This document shows positions 21,435 to 30,962 of a DNA stretch of 64,000 bases, piece by piece. Location: contig CAMPKA010000017.1 of assembly GCA_946887075.1 (NCBI GenBank), positions 1 through 64,000 of the forward strand, written 5' to 3'. A program made the position numbers and the translations under genes. Source of the DNA: an uncultured Salinimicrobium sp. Its GTDB lineage: Bacteria; Bacteroidota; Bacteroidia; Flavobacteriales; Flavobacteriaceae. Within the stretch, counting starts at the first letter, position 1, and the number at the start of each line of letters is the position of its first letter. Below the pieces are notes generated by a model, which saw only the letters and a program-made list of their open reading frames with translations, made no database searches and was not told the DNA's origin.

Positions 21435-23471
21435 ATGAAAAACTTCTTTACCATGCTGATCCTGGGATGTTCCTGCCACCTGTTCAGTCAGGATCAGCCA
21501 GCGGTCAATTTTGAGCATTTGAAGGCAGAGATAACCATTTTACCCGATCAGCAAGAGGTGAGGGGCGATCTGAAACTGCGATTCGATGTTTTGAAAAGCA
21601 CGGATTCGGTCTATATCGATGCTAAGGATATCCAATTCTCTGAAGTGCTCCTTAATGACGAGCCGGTGACTTTTTCTAATTCGGGCACCAGGCTTTGGCT
21701 TATTTCCGATTTCACTCCTTCTGAGGACCAGGAGTTGCACCTGGAATATTCTGCCCGTCCCGAAAAAGCGATGTATTTCATTCCGCTGAATCCCCATGGA
21801 ACCGAACAGGAATATCAGGTTTGGACGCAGGGTCAGGGGAAGGAGACATCCCACTGGCTTCCCAGTTTTGATGATCCACAGGAAAAAGTCGAGTTCGACC
21901 TCTCCATCCGGTACAAACCGGGAAGAAGCGTTATCGCAAATGGGGTTTTAAAAGATAAGGAACGGCTCTCAGATAGCCTTCTTCAATGGAATTATGAAAT
22001 GCAGGCCCCGATGAGCAGCTATCTGCTGGCGATTGTGGCAGGGCAATTTGATTCTGTCCCAGAAAATTCCGGGAATGTACCCTTGTTGCACTACTACCCC
22101 GTCGGAAAGCGAAATCTTGTGGAGCCCACTTACCGGTATACCAGAGCGATCATGGATTATTTGGAAGCCACTATCGGGGTACCTTTCCCCTGGCAGATCT
22201 ATAAACAGGTTCCGGTAAGGGAATTTTTATATGCCGGAATGGAGAACACCGGGACCACGGTTTTTTCTGACGCGCTTCTGGTCGATTCCATCGGCTTCAA
22301 TGACCGGAATTATGTTAACGTCAATGCTCACGAGATGGCTCATCAATGGTTTGGCAATCTGGTTACGGCAAAGAGCCCTGAACACCATTGGCTCCAGGAA
22401 GGTCTTTCCACATATTATGCGCTCCTGGCAGAAAGAGAAATCTTCGGCAAGGACTATTTCTACTGGAAATTGTTCCAAACCGCCGAAGAGTTGAAGCAAG
22501 CCAGTGATTCAGGTGAGGGTGAGGCTCTGGTTTCTTCTGGGGCAAGTTCATTGACCTATTACCAGAAAGGAGCCTGGGCGTTGCATGTGCTCTCGGAGAC
22601 AATCGGGGAGAAAACCTTTCATAAAGCCGTAGCCAGCTACTTGAGAAGGAACCGGTTTTCTACTGCCACAACTTCGGATCTTATTCAGGAAATGGAGCGT
22701 GCCAGCGGGAAGAACCTTGATGAATTTGTGGAAAACTGGCTTGTTCAGTCGGCTTTTCAGGGAACCCAGGCCCTTGAATATCTCAGGCGTTCTTCCTTTA
22801 TCCAGGAATACCTGAAGGTGGCAGCCTTAAGATCAATACCTATTGAAGATAAGCAAAAACAACTATCCGAAGCCCTCGATTTTCCAGTGAATGATTATAT
22901 CGGCCAAGAAGCCGTGCATCAGCTTGCCCAGGAACCTCCCGCGACGGTGATCGACCTTTATCGCAAAGCTTTTGAGACCCATAATCTGTATGTGCGCCAG
23001 GCAATAGCCCTCAGCCTCACAGACATTCCAGTCGGACTTCGACCCTCGTTTGAAACCCTTTTGGAGGATTCCTCTTATGTGACCCAGGAAAGCGCATTCT
23101 ACCACCTTTGGAGAAATTTTCCTTCCCATCGGAAGGCGTATTTCAAGAAAATGAAAGGCAGGGAAGGTTTTCAGGATAAGAACATCGAGACCCTGTGGCT
23201 TGCACTCAAGATCGCAACTCCGGAAACGGCGCCGGAAGCAAGAAGGGATTATCTGTCCAAACTTCGGGAGTATACCGCACCACATCACAGGTATCAGCTC
23301 AGGCAGAACGCATTTAGGTATCTGTTTCAGCTTGGAGCATTTGATCAGGAAAGCAGGAATAACCTTGAGGAGGCAACGAAGCATCATGTTTCGAGATTCC
23401 GGAATTTTGCCAGGGAAATTCTTGAAATGCTAACCAAGCAGAAGGAACAGGCCGACGCTGAGCGTCCTTAA
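21435..23471 (+). CDS. M1 family zinc aminopeptidase
   Basis: A 678-residue exported peptidase. The signal peptide is MKNFFTMLILGCSCHLFSQ. The catalytic domain has the exopeptidase motif YAGMENTG (about 265) and the zinc site HEMAHQW near residue 299, with the third ligand Glu in LQEGLSTYYA. The C-terminal third (about 440-670) is made of helical HEAT/ARM-like repeats, as in aminopeptidase N-type enzymes. It removes N-terminal amino acids from periplasmic or external peptides. It is convergent with the gene at 23,472 with no gap. Exact specificity is unknown. Confidence 0.92.
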   Translation: MKNFFTMLILGCSCHLFSQDQPAVNFEHLKAEITILPDQQEVRGDLKLRFDVLKSTDSVYIDAKDIQFSEVLLNDEPVTFSNSGTRLWLISDFTPSEDQELHLEYSARPEKAMYFIPLNPHGTEQEYQVWTQGQGKETSHWLPSFDDPQEKVEFDLSIRYKPGRSVIANGVLKDKERLSDSLLQWNYEMQAPMSSYLLAIVAGQFDSVPENSGNVPLLHYYPVGKRNLVEPTYRYTRAIMDYLEATIGVPFPWQIYKQVPVREFLYAGMENTGTTVFSDALLVDSIGFNDRNYVNVNAHEMAHQWFGNLVTAKSPEHHWLQEGLSTYYALLAEREIFGKDYFYWKLFQTAEELKQASDSGEGEALVSSGASSLTYYQKGAWALHVLSETIGEKTFHKAVASYLRRNRFSTATTSDLIQEMERASGKNLDEFVENWLVQSAFQGTQALEYLRRSSFIQEYLKVAALRSIPIEDKQKQLSEALDFPVNDYIGQEAVHQLAQEPPATVIDLYRKAFETHNLYVRQAIALSLTDIPVGLRPSFETLLEDSSYVTQESAFYHLWRNFPSHRKAYFKKMKGREGFQDKNIETLWLALKIATPETAPEARRDYLSKLREYTAPHHRYQLRQNAFRYLFQLGAFDQESRNNLEEATKHHVSRFRNFAREILEMLTKQKEQADAERP

Positions 23472-23993
23472 TCACCAGAGCTGCTTCACCTCTTTTTTGA
23501 TGTACGCCAGTCCGGTCTCGCTGGGGGCTTGCTGGTCCATAAGGGAGTTCAGAATATGCTGTCGCAGTGACTGGGCATCCGTCAGGTCTTCCCGGGAAGC
23601 GGTTTTTCGAATGTTGTTTATCGTCGCGTTTTTAGATGCCTTAATGACGTTCCAGCACTCCTCCGAGAGATAGATCTGCTGCGCCAGGTTATGCTCGAAT
23701 TCCTGCTCGATTGTCCTTATTACAAGACTTGCATAATCCGCCTTGGAATCGCCTCGCGGTTTTACCCGGACAAGCAGATTTCCCGGAGCAATTCGTTCCA
23801 GGAACAAGGCCATCCTTTCATAGGCCTGCAGTCTGACCGGGAAGGCATGTTTCTGGTTTTCCTTATGCAGAAGATATCTTCTGCGCTGCTCCTCGTTGCG
23901 GGTGTGGAAGCTGAAGAAATAAAATGCAATGATGGCTACAACGACAGCTGGTAAAAGATAAAACAACAGCTGAATGATCTGGTCTTCTTCCAT
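23472..23993 (-). CDS. Membrane-anchored protein of unknown function, 173 aa
   Basis: One N-terminal transmembrane helix (about 8-27, LLFYLLPAVVVAIIAFYFF) is followed by a mostly helical cytosolic domain with the segments RLQAYERMALFLERIAP and VIRTIEQEFEHNLAQQIYLS. From memory this pattern recurs in flavobacteria as a conserved uncharacterised family, but I cannot name it securely. The gene sits 6 bp downstream of the glutamate-synthase-like gene (24,000), so the two are probably one operon. The adjacency to another membrane-anchored protein suggests a common site of action, nothing more. Confidence 0.7.
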   Translation of the reverse strand: MEEDQIIQLLFYLLPAVVVAIIAFYFFSFHTRNEEQRRRYLLHKENQKHAFPVRLQAYERMALFLERIAPGNLLVRVKPRGDSKADYASLVIRTIEQEFEHNLAQQIYLSEECWNVIKASKNATINNIRKTASREDLTDAQSLRQHILNSLMDQQAPSETGLAYIKKEVKQLW

Positions 23994-23999
23994 TTTTGT

Positions 24000-25619
24000 C
24001 TACTGATCTGAAACGGAGGTATCTTCGGTTTCGACTTCCTTCACATCGGTTTTTTCTCCCTTTCGGTACGTTGCCCCTAAGTTAGGACATCCTTGCAAAG
24101 TAGCAACGGATTCAAACGGAACTTTTGTTTTGTTATACGTAAAGGTCTCGGCCAGAGTCTTGGCGATGAATCGGTCGCCGAGATTGATCTCCACATCATC
24201 CATAGTGAACTGACAGGGGTGCTCATAGCCGCAGGCATGGGTAATTTCGAGGAGCTCCTTTTTAAAATTGGCGAAATAGAAATTCACCCGTTCCGCCTTG
24301 TCCTTGACGTTAATCCCGGCTTGCAGCCATTTATTCTGTGTGGCAACACCTGTAGGGCAGGTATTGGTGTGACAGGCCTGAGCCTGGATGCAACCGATAC
24401 TCAGCATCGCCTCCCTGGCGACGCAGATCACATCTACTCCCATTGCGAATGCCATGGCAGCCTTTGCAGGGAATCCGAGTTTCCCACTGCCGATAAAGAC
24501 TGTTCGATCAGTCAGGTCGTAGGACTGGAACAGCTTATAGATATCCGTAAATCCGTAGATCCAGGGCAGTGCCACATGATCTGCGAAACTTGGGGGAGCA
24601 GCTCCTGTTCCCCCTTCTCCTCCATCAATACTCAGAAAATCGGGACCCCTGTCGGAATCCCTCATGATCTGTGCAAGCTCCTTCCATTCCTGCTGCTTTC
24701 CAATGGCTGCTTTGATACCCACCGGAAGTCCGGTATGTTCCGCAACATCTTCTATGAAATCAACCATTTCCTGCATATTGCCGAAAGTGCTGTGCGAGGG
24801 AGGTGAAAGGACATCTTTTCCGAGTGGAACGTGACGGATCTCCGAAATTTCCCGGGTTATCTTTGATGCTGGAAGCACGCCACCTTTTCCAGGTTTTGCA
24901 CCCTGGGATAACTTGATCTCGATTGCCCTGATCTCCGGAAAATCCTCACAAAGCTTTACCAGTTTTTCCATGGAAAAGCTCCCGTCGGGGTTTCTCACTC
25001 CAAAGTATCCGGTTCCGATCTGGAAAATCACATCGGCTCCCTTCTGGTGGTAAGGGGACAATCCGCCTTCTCCGGTATTGTGAAAAGCATAGGCTTTTTT
25101 GCACCCCCGGTTCAGGGATTCAATAGCTTTGGCTGACAGGGATCCAAAGCTCATAGCGGAGACATTGATTACGGAAGCGGGACGGTATGGTCTTCGCCGC
25201 TTGTGATGAAGGCCCATTACTTTGGCACAGGCGACAAAGTTGGGATTCTTCCTATTGGGATGGTTTTCTGGAAGTTTGAAAGGGATTACAGCATTATTGA
25301 TGAATATATAATTGACCTCATAGATATCCTGGTCAGTGCCAAAACCTTCATAATTGTTCTCGTTCTTCGAGGAGGCATACACCCAACCCCTTTCTATACG
25401 GTTGAAAGGCCGCTCCTCTCGGTTTCCTGCCACGATGTACTGCCGGAGTTCCGGTCCGATGCTTTCCAGCATATACCGGAAGTGTCCCACCAGGGGAAAA
25501 TTGTGAAGAATGGTATGTTTTTTATTGATGAAGACGTCATGAATAATGATCAGAACAACGACTATCAGGAGCCAACCCCACCAGGGAATTTCCCCCAGGA
25601 ACTGAATTACTTCTTCCAT
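24000..25619 (-). CDS. FMN-binding glutamate synthase-like protein
   Basis: A 539-residue protein matching the FMN/TIM-barrel synthase domain of GltB, as found in stand-alone 'archaeal-type' proteins. Seen are SVINVSAMSFGSLSAKAIE, GGLSPYHQKGADVIFQIGTG, the phosphate-binding IDGGEGGTGAAP and the cysteine cluster CIQAQACHTNTCPTG for a 3Fe-4S centre. It has no glutaminase domain. Unlike GltB it begins with a transmembrane helix (WWGWLLIVVVLIIIHDVFI), so it is anchored at the membrane. The in vivo reaction of these stand-alone proteins is not established. It is followed in the operon by the anchored protein at 23,472. Confidence 0.85.
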   Translation of the reverse strand: MEEVIQFLGEIPWWGWLLIVVVLIIIHDVFINKKHTILHNFPLVGHFRYMLESIGPELRQYIVAGNREERPFNRIERGWVYASSKNENNYEGFGTDQDIYEVNYIFINNAVIPFKLPENHPNRKNPNFVACAKVMGLHHKRRRPYRPASVINVSAMSFGSLSAKAIESLNRGCKKAYAFHNTGEGGLSPYHQKGADVIFQIGTGYFGVRNPDGSFSMEKLVKLCEDFPEIRAIEIKLSQGAKPGKGGVLPASKITREISEIRHVPLGKDVLSPPSHSTFGNMQEMVDFIEDVAEHTGLPVGIKAAIGKQQEWKELAQIMRDSDRGPDFLSIDGGEGGTGAAPPSFADHVALPWIYGFTDIYKLFQSYDLTDRTVFIGSGKLGFPAKAAMAFAMGVDVICVAREAMLSIGCIQAQACHTNTCPTGVATQNKWLQAGINVKDKAERVNFYFANFKKELLEITHACGYEHPCQFTMDDVEINLGDRFIAKTLAETFTYNKTKVPFESVATLQGCPNLGATYRKGEKTDVKEVETEDTSVSDQ

Positions 25620-25793
25620 AGAAAAACGCTTTTAGGAAAAGATACCTTAAAAACGACCTTAGACAAAATTTTTTCCATTAAAGAATTCTAAAAGCAGGCT
25701 GCCCTGGGAGAACTAGCCTCGAGAAAGAATCCGGATAACGTTCTGAATTATGAGGCATTTTGGTTATTTTCACGGCATTAAAAAGAAAAGGAT

Positions 25794-28118
25794 TTGGAAT
25801 CGTATTTAACTGGTTTGAATGAGGCTCAGCTTGCTCCGGTATTGCAGAAGGAGGGGCCGATGATCGTCATCGCCGGCGCGGGTTCAGGTAAGACACGGGT
25901 TCTGACATACAGGATTGCTCACCTGATGAGTCAGGGAGTGGATCCCTTCAATATCCTGGCGCTGACCTTTACCAACAAAGCTGCCCGGGAGATGAAATCC
26001 AGGATTGCAGGAATGGTAGGTAACAGTGAGGCTAAAAATCTCTGGATGGGCACCTTCCATTCCATCTTTGCCAAAATGCTGCGGATTGAGGCGGACAAAC
26101 TGGGATACCCCCACAACTTTACGATCTATGACACCCAGGATTCCCAACGGCTGATCGCGGCCATTATTAAAGAAATGGGACTGGATAAGGATGTATATAA
26201 GTACAAGCAGATCTATTCCAGGATATCCTCTTTTAAGAATAGCCTGATCACGGTCCGGGCTTATTTCCAGGACCCGGAGTTGCAGGAAGCCGATGCCATG
26301 TCCAAGAAACCCCGAATGGGGGAGATCTATAAAAACTACGTCGACCGCTGCTTCAAGGCAGGGGCCATGGACTTCGACGATCTCTTGTTAAAGACCAACG
26401 AACTGCTGAACAGGTTTCCCGATGTTCTTCATAAATATCAGAACAGATTCCGATATATTCTGGTAGATGAGTATCAGGATACCAATCATTCCCAATACTT
26501 GATTGTCAAGGCACTGTCAGACAGATTTCAGAATATTTGCGTGGTAGGTGACGACGCTCAGAGCATATATGCCTTCCGAGGAGCCAATATCAATAACATC
26601 CTGAACTTTCAGCGGGATTATGATGAGGTAAAAACCTACAGACTGGAACAGAATTATCGTTCCACAAAAAATATTGTGGAGGCTGCGAATTCAATTATAG
26701 AAAAGAACAAGACCCGTCTTGAGAAGGTCGTCTGGACCGCCAACGATGAAGGGTCGAAGATTGTGGTAAACCGCCTGATTAACGACGGCGAAGAAGGCAG
26801 GTTTGTCGCGAGCTCCATTTTTGAGAATAAAATGGAAAAGCAGCTTAGGAACAGGGATTTCGCCATCCTCTACAGGACCAATGCCCAGAGCCGGGCTATG
26901 GAAGACGCCCTGAGGAAGAAAGATATCCCGTATCGGATCTATGGGGGCTTGTCCTTCTACCAGAGAAAGGAGATCAAAGACGTATTGGCCTACCTGCGGC
27001 TCATCCTGAATCCGAAGGATGAGGAGGCACTAAAACGGGTCATCAATTATCCTGCGCGGGGAATCGGGCAGACGACCATCGACCGGTTGAGCATTGCAGC
27101 CAACGAGTTCAAAAGGTCGCTCTTCGAAGTAATTGAAAATCTTGATCATCTCGACCTGAAGATCACCAGGGGGACAAGAAACAAACTGGAGAACTTTGCG
27201 AATATGATCCGGAGTTTCCAGATTCTCAACCAGAAATCAGATGCCTTTACTGTGGCGGAAACCGTAGCAAGAAAAACCGGCCTGCTGCAAGAGCTAAAAA
27301 AGGATGGAACCCCGGAAGGCATTGCCCGGATCGAGAATATAGAGGAACTTTTGAACGGAATCCGGGATTTCGTGGAAGGTCAGAAGGAATTATCTGACTC
27401 AACTGGTTCTCTTTCAGAATTTCTCGAAGAGGTCGCCCTGGCAACCGATATGGACAACGACAAGGGAGACGAGGATCGGGTAGCACTGATGACCATTCAT
27501 CTCGCAAAAGGTCTTGAATTCCCCTATGTTTATATCGTTGGGATGGAGGAGGATCTTTTCCCCTCTGCCATGAGCATGAATTCCAGAAGCGAGATAGAAG
27601 AAGAGAGAAGGCTCTTTTATGTAGCTTTGACACGGGCGGAACAACAAGCCTATCTCACCTATACCCAATCCCGATACCGGTGGGGGAAATTGGTTGATGC
27701 GGAACCCAGTCGCTTTATAGAAGAGATTGATGCCGCTTACCTGGACTTTATGATACCCCAGGACGATTATAAATACAGACCGCTTATAGACGCGGACATC
27801 TTTGGAGAGGTGGATAAAAGCAAATTCCGACAGCAGAAGCCGGTCAATGGCACTCCGCCGCCATCTCACAAACCCACTGAGGAGCAGTTGAGAAAACTAA
27901 GAAAATTGAAACCGGCGGGTGGGGAGGCAGAAGCGCCGGATAACACCCAGTCCGTTCAGCTAAAGGCCGGGGATGAAGTGGAACATATGAGATTTGGAAG
28001 GGGGAAGGTGTTGAGTGTAGAAGGCATCGGAAGGGACAAGAAAGCGGAAATCGACTTTCAATCAGACGGAATCAAGAAACTGCTTTTAAAATTCGCCAAG
28101 CTTAAACTTTTATCTTAA
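25794..28118 (+). CDS. pcrA: UvrD/PcrA-type 3'-5' DNA helicase
   Basis: A 774-residue superfamily 1A helicase for nucleotide excision repair, mismatch repair and RecA removal. Motifs are GLNEAQLAPV (Q motif), Walker A GAGSGKTR, FTNKAAREM, DEYQDTNH (motif II), DDAQSIYAFRGA (III), LEQNYRSTKNI (IV), TIHLAKGLEF (V) and VALTRAEQ (VI). The C-terminal GDEVEHMRFGRGKV is the PcrA Tudor-like RNA-polymerase-binding tail. The start is TTG at 25794, because an in-frame TAA lies at 25779-25781 and no ATG intervenes. GAAAAGGA sits just upstream. Confidence 0.96.
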   Translation: MESYLTGLNEAQLAPVLQKEGPMIVIAGAGSGKTRVLTYRIAHLMSQGVDPFNILALTFTNKAAREMKSRIAGMVGNSEAKNLWMGTFHSIFAKMLRIEADKLGYPHNFTIYDTQDSQRLIAAIIKEMGLDKDVYKYKQIYSRISSFKNSLITVRAYFQDPELQEADAMSKKPRMGEIYKNYVDRCFKAGAMDFDDLLLKTNELLNRFPDVLHKYQNRFRYILVDEYQDTNHSQYLIVKALSDRFQNICVVGDDAQSIYAFRGANINNILNFQRDYDEVKTYRLEQNYRSTKNIVEAANSIIEKNKTRLEKVVWTANDEGSKIVVNRLINDGEEGRFVASSIFENKMEKQLRNRDFAILYRTNAQSRAMEDALRKKDIPYRIYGGLSFYQRKEIKDVLAYLRLILNPKDEEALKRVINYPARGIGQTTIDRLSIAANEFKRSLFEVIENLDHLDLKITRGTRNKLENFANMIRSFQILNQKSDAFTVAETVARKTGLLQELKKDGTPEGIARIENIEELLNGIRDFVEGQKELSDSTGSLSEFLEEVALATDMDNDKGDEDRVALMTIHLAKGLEFPYVYIVGMEEDLFPSAMSMNSRSEIEEERRLFYVALTRAEQQAYLTYTQSRYRWGKLVDAEPSRFIEEIDAAYLDFMIPQDDYKYRPLIDADIFGEVDKSKFRQQKPVNGTPPPSHKPTEEQLRKLRKLKPAGGEAEAPDNTQSVQLKAGDEVEHMRFGRGKVLSVEGIGRDKKAEIDFQSDGIKKLLLKFAKLKLLS

Positions 28119-28199
28119 CGGCCACGTACTCTGATTTTTGAAATGCCGGTTTTGGATGATGTTCTTTTTTCGTAAATTTTAGACTAAAATAAACCGACC

Positions 28200-28820
28200 A
28201 TGGCAGAATTGATCAGAATCTATGACGAGAATCCCAATCCACGGGAAATCAATAAAATTGTAAAAGCCCTGAGAGATGGGGCTTTGATCATTTACCCTAC
28301 TGACACGGTCTATGGATTGGGCTGTGATATCACCAACACCTCCGCTTTGGAACGGATAGCCCAGGTAAGAGGGGTTAAGCTGGAGAAAGCCAATTTCTCC
28401 TTTATTTGTCATGATCTCAGTAATCTCTCGGACTACGTCCGCCAGATCGATACTCAGACCTTCAAAATCCTGAAGCGCTGCCTGCCGGGACCCTATACTT
28501 TCATATTGCCGGGCAACAACAACCTGCCGAACGTGTTCAAAAAGAAGAAGACAGTCGGAATCAGGATTCCTGATAACAATATCTGTAGAAGTCTTGTAAA
28601 AGAACTAGGCAATCCCATTGTTTCCACTTCCATAAGGGATGACGATGAGGTGGTGGAATACACCACGGATCCTGAGCTTATTTTTGAAAAGTGGGAGAAA
28701 AAGGTGGATTTTGTGATCGATGGGGGTTACGGGGACAACATTCCATCTACGGTAATTGATCTGACCACTGCTGAACCTGAGGTGATCAGGGAGGGTAAGG
28801 GAAGTGTGGAGATACTTTAG
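28200..28820 (+). CDS. Sua5/YciO/YrdC family protein (threonylcarbamoyl-AMP synthase)
   Basis: A 206-residue single YrdC domain. It shows IIYPTDTVYGLGCDI, a KxR-type KLEKANFSFICHDLS, PGPYTFILPGNN, VGIRIPDN and GNPIVSTSIR, which bind ATP, threonine and bicarbonate in TsaC enzymes that begin t6A37 modification of tRNA. The close paralogue YciO has the same fold, and this protein's KLEKANFSF region resembles YciO as much as TsaC, so tRNA modification is likely but not certain. Its last four bases overlap the stop of the convergent gene at 28,817. Confidence 0.85.
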   Translation: MAELIRIYDENPNPREINKIVKALRDGALIIYPTDTVYGLGCDITNTSALERIAQVRGVKLEKANFSFICHDLSNLSDYVRQIDTQTFKILKRCLPGPYTFILPGNNNLPNVFKKKKTVGIRIPDNNICRSLVKELGNPIVSTSIRDDDEVVEYTTDPELIFEKWEKKVDFVIDGGYGDNIPSTVIDLTTAEPEVIREGKGSVEIL

Positions 28821-29905
28821 CCAAGAATTCGCGGGAGTGCCATCAGAAACTGCAGATGAACCTCCTCTGCTGAGAGGATGTGCCCTTTCCGCTGCATCTC
28901 CTGAGTGAGAAGATAACCTGCGTACGCGGCTTTCTGCCTCTGAGCAGGAGTTCCGTGATGGTATTCGAAGTCAAAGGAACAGTCCCCGGCCTGGTAAAAT
29001 ACCTCTAGGAAATCATTGACCCGTTTCCAGTTATAAGTTGCCCCTCGTTTGTGAGTAAGGTAATAAGCAGCAAAGAAATCAGCTTCGAGTTCAAGGAGAC
29101 GTGCTTTTTCAGGTTCTGTTTCAAAAGCGTCTTCAGAATACCAGGAGTCAAAAAAGTTAATCTGGATCTGATGCGCCCATTCATGAGCCAGGATGGACGT
29201 CCACACGACCTCCTGATCGATTCCGGTTCCCGAAAACAGGGCTACAAGTCCGTCACCCAATACAATAAGGTCCTTTGTCGTGGCGAATGCATCGATGGCG
29301 AAGAAAGGGGATTCCGGCAATTGTGTAGAAAGCTGGTTCACCTGAAGATAGAACTCCACCTGTTCATATAGTTCTTCTTTGGATGCCACATCTGCTTTCA
29401 GCCTCCATAATATTTCCACCAGGGCCTCCGGATCATTCAAGGTATGGGTGTGTTGCCCATGGATCCGGATTTCCCCGGGCATATCCCAGAATTGTTCCAG
29501 ATCCCTTTTTACCTTCTGAATCAGATGGGTATATTCCCCTTCTCCTCCGAAATATTCACCACCTATTCCAAAAACGGCAGCAAAGTAGTTCAGGTTCTGG
29601 TAGAGTTCAAGATGGTCGACCGCAAGCTGGTCAGTTGCCAAAAGGGTAAGTTCCTTCCATAACAGATCCGAAAATTCCGTTGCTCCACATTCCGCGTTTT
29701 CAAGAGGCGCGAGGACGACTTCTTTTAAATTCCGACCCGGTGATCCGGCCTGTGCTGGCAGGGCTGAGCGGCTGTTCCCTCTGGTTTGAAAATTCTCAGA
29801 AAACAGTGATGGGTCCCTGGGTTCCTCGAACTCCTCCTGCTGACAGGAAAGGATCAGGGAGCTAAGCACACAACATATAGCAATCTTGAAGCAGGTTTTT
29901 TTCAC
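28817..29905 (-). CDS. Putative zinc metallopeptidase lipoprotein
   Basis: A 362-residue lipoprotein (signal KIAICCVLSSLILS then lipobox Cys 21). The mature protein carries the zincin signature HEWAH (ILAHEWAHQIQ), followed about 35 residues on by ELEADFFAAYY, where Glu or Asp would supply the third ligand. This layout is like neutral zinc metallopeptidases of the YpfJ/M48-like group. A late HGTPAQRQKAAYAGY matches the usual C-terminal helix of that group. The start codon is GTG at 29905. The substrate is unknown. It stands alone between a convergent and an OmpA-type gene. Confidence 0.8.
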   Translation of the reverse strand: MKKTCFKIAICCVLSSLILSCQQEEFEEPRDPSLFSENFQTRGNSRSALPAQAGSPGRNLKEVVLAPLENAECGATEFSDLLWKELTLLATDQLAVDHLELYQNLNYFAAVFGIGGEYFGGEGEYTHLIQKVKRDLEQFWDMPGEIRIHGQHTHTLNDPEALVEILWRLKADVASKEELYEQVEFYLQVNQLSTQLPESPFFAIDAFATTKDLIVLGDGLVALFSGTGIDQEVVWTSILAHEWAHQIQINFFDSWYSEDAFETEPEKARLLELEADFFAAYYLTHKRGATYNWKRVNDFLEVFYQAGDCSFDFEYHHGTPAQRQKAAYAGYLLTQEMQRKGHILSAEEVHLQFLMALPRILG

Positions 29906-29985
29906 AGCAGTAAATTTGAGGGGGGAAAAGGTAAGATAGCCAAATGCCGTGAAAGAGAATGATAAAGATGTTATAATTAAAACCT

Positions 29986-30011
29986 AAAAAGCCCGGCATA
30001 TCTGCCAGGCT
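29986..30011 (-). terminator. Terminator of the OmpA-type gene
   Basis: On the minus strand AGCCTGGCA pairs with TGCCGGGCT (one A-C mismatch) around a 4-nt loop, followed by five T (29986-29990). It lies 26 bp past the stop codon at 30,038. Confidence 0.8.
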
Positions 30012-30037
30012 TTCAGGTAATTATATAAATTATAATA

Positions 30038-30871
30038 TTATTTTGCTTCCTCGAGCCCTTCTTCAATTAGTCCGAAGAACTGGTCGAGTTTTGGTAGGAT
30101 CACAATTCTTGTCCTTCTGTTTTTCGCACGACCTTCCGCGGTCTCATTTGTGGCAACAGGGACATAATAGCTTCTACCGGCAGCTGTCATTCTCTGCGGT
30201 TCTACACCGAATTCTTCCTGAAGCACTCTCACAACAGAGGTCGCTCGTTTTACAGAAAGGTCCCAGTTATCCTGGAGTACGGCGTTTCTTATCGGCTGAT
30301 CATCGGTATGACCTTCGACCATAAATTCGATTTCCGGTCTGCTCTTGACAACTTGTGCCACCTTTCCAAGCACTTCCATGGCGCGTGGTGAGATGTTATA
30401 CTTTCCGCTGTCGAACAGGAGCTTATCAGAAATCGACACGTAAACCACTCCTTTTTCTACGTTGATTTGGATATCCTCGTCGTTAAGGTTACCCAGTGCC
30501 CCTTTAAGGCTGGTAACGAGCGCAAGGGTAACGGAATCCTTCTTATTGATGGCATCCTGCATACGCTGGATCTTCAGGTCTTTCTCTTTGATGCTTTCCA
30601 GGGAACGTTCAAGGTTTTCAGCTTCCTTCTTGGAAAGTGTAGCAAGATCTCCCACATTGTTAAGCAAGGCTGAATTCTGATTGCTTAACTGGTTGATCTG
30701 CGCGTTCAGTCTGTCCTTGTCCTCAAGACAGGCATTGAGCTTAACCGTGGCAGTGTTCAACTGGTCCTGGGTTTCTTGTTGCAAAGCCTCAAGCTCAGCG
30801 TATTTCTTCTTCGAAACGCAGGAAGATAGAAGTAGGGCCGCCATAGCCGTCAAAAGCATGATTTTCTTCAT
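30038..30871 (-). CDS. OmpA/MotB-domain lipoprotein with coiled coil
   Basis: A 277-residue lipoprotein: signal MKKIMLLTAMAALLLSSC, then a coiled coil (about 25-125, LEALQQETQDQLN ... NLERSLESIKEKDL), then an OmpA-like peptidoglycan-binding domain (about 140-265). In that domain ISDKLLFDSGKYNISP, VEGHTDDQPIR, WDLSVKRATSVVRVL and RRTRIVI are the canonical segments, including the Asp and Arg that hold diaminopimelate. It should tether the outer membrane to the cell wall. It is a single gene with terminator at 29986. Confidence 0.9.
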   Translation of the reverse strand: MKKIMLLTAMAALLLSSCVSKKKYAELEALQQETQDQLNTATVKLNACLEDKDRLNAQINQLSNQNSALLNNVGDLATLSKKEAENLERSLESIKEKDLKIQRMQDAINKKDSVTLALVTSLKGALGNLNDEDIQINVEKGVVYVSISDKLLFDSGKYNISPRAMEVLGKVAQVVKSRPEIEFMVEGHTDDQPIRNAVLQDNWDLSVKRATSVVRVLQEEFGVEPQRMTAAGRSYYVPVATNETAEGRAKNRRTRIVILPKLDQFFGLIEEGLEEAK

Positions 30872-30962
30872 AGTTCTTAATTGTGGTGTTAAAATTGACT
30901 TTTCAAAAATACAAAAACTGGGTTCTCTGCGAAATAAAACTTCATTTATTATAGAGGTATTT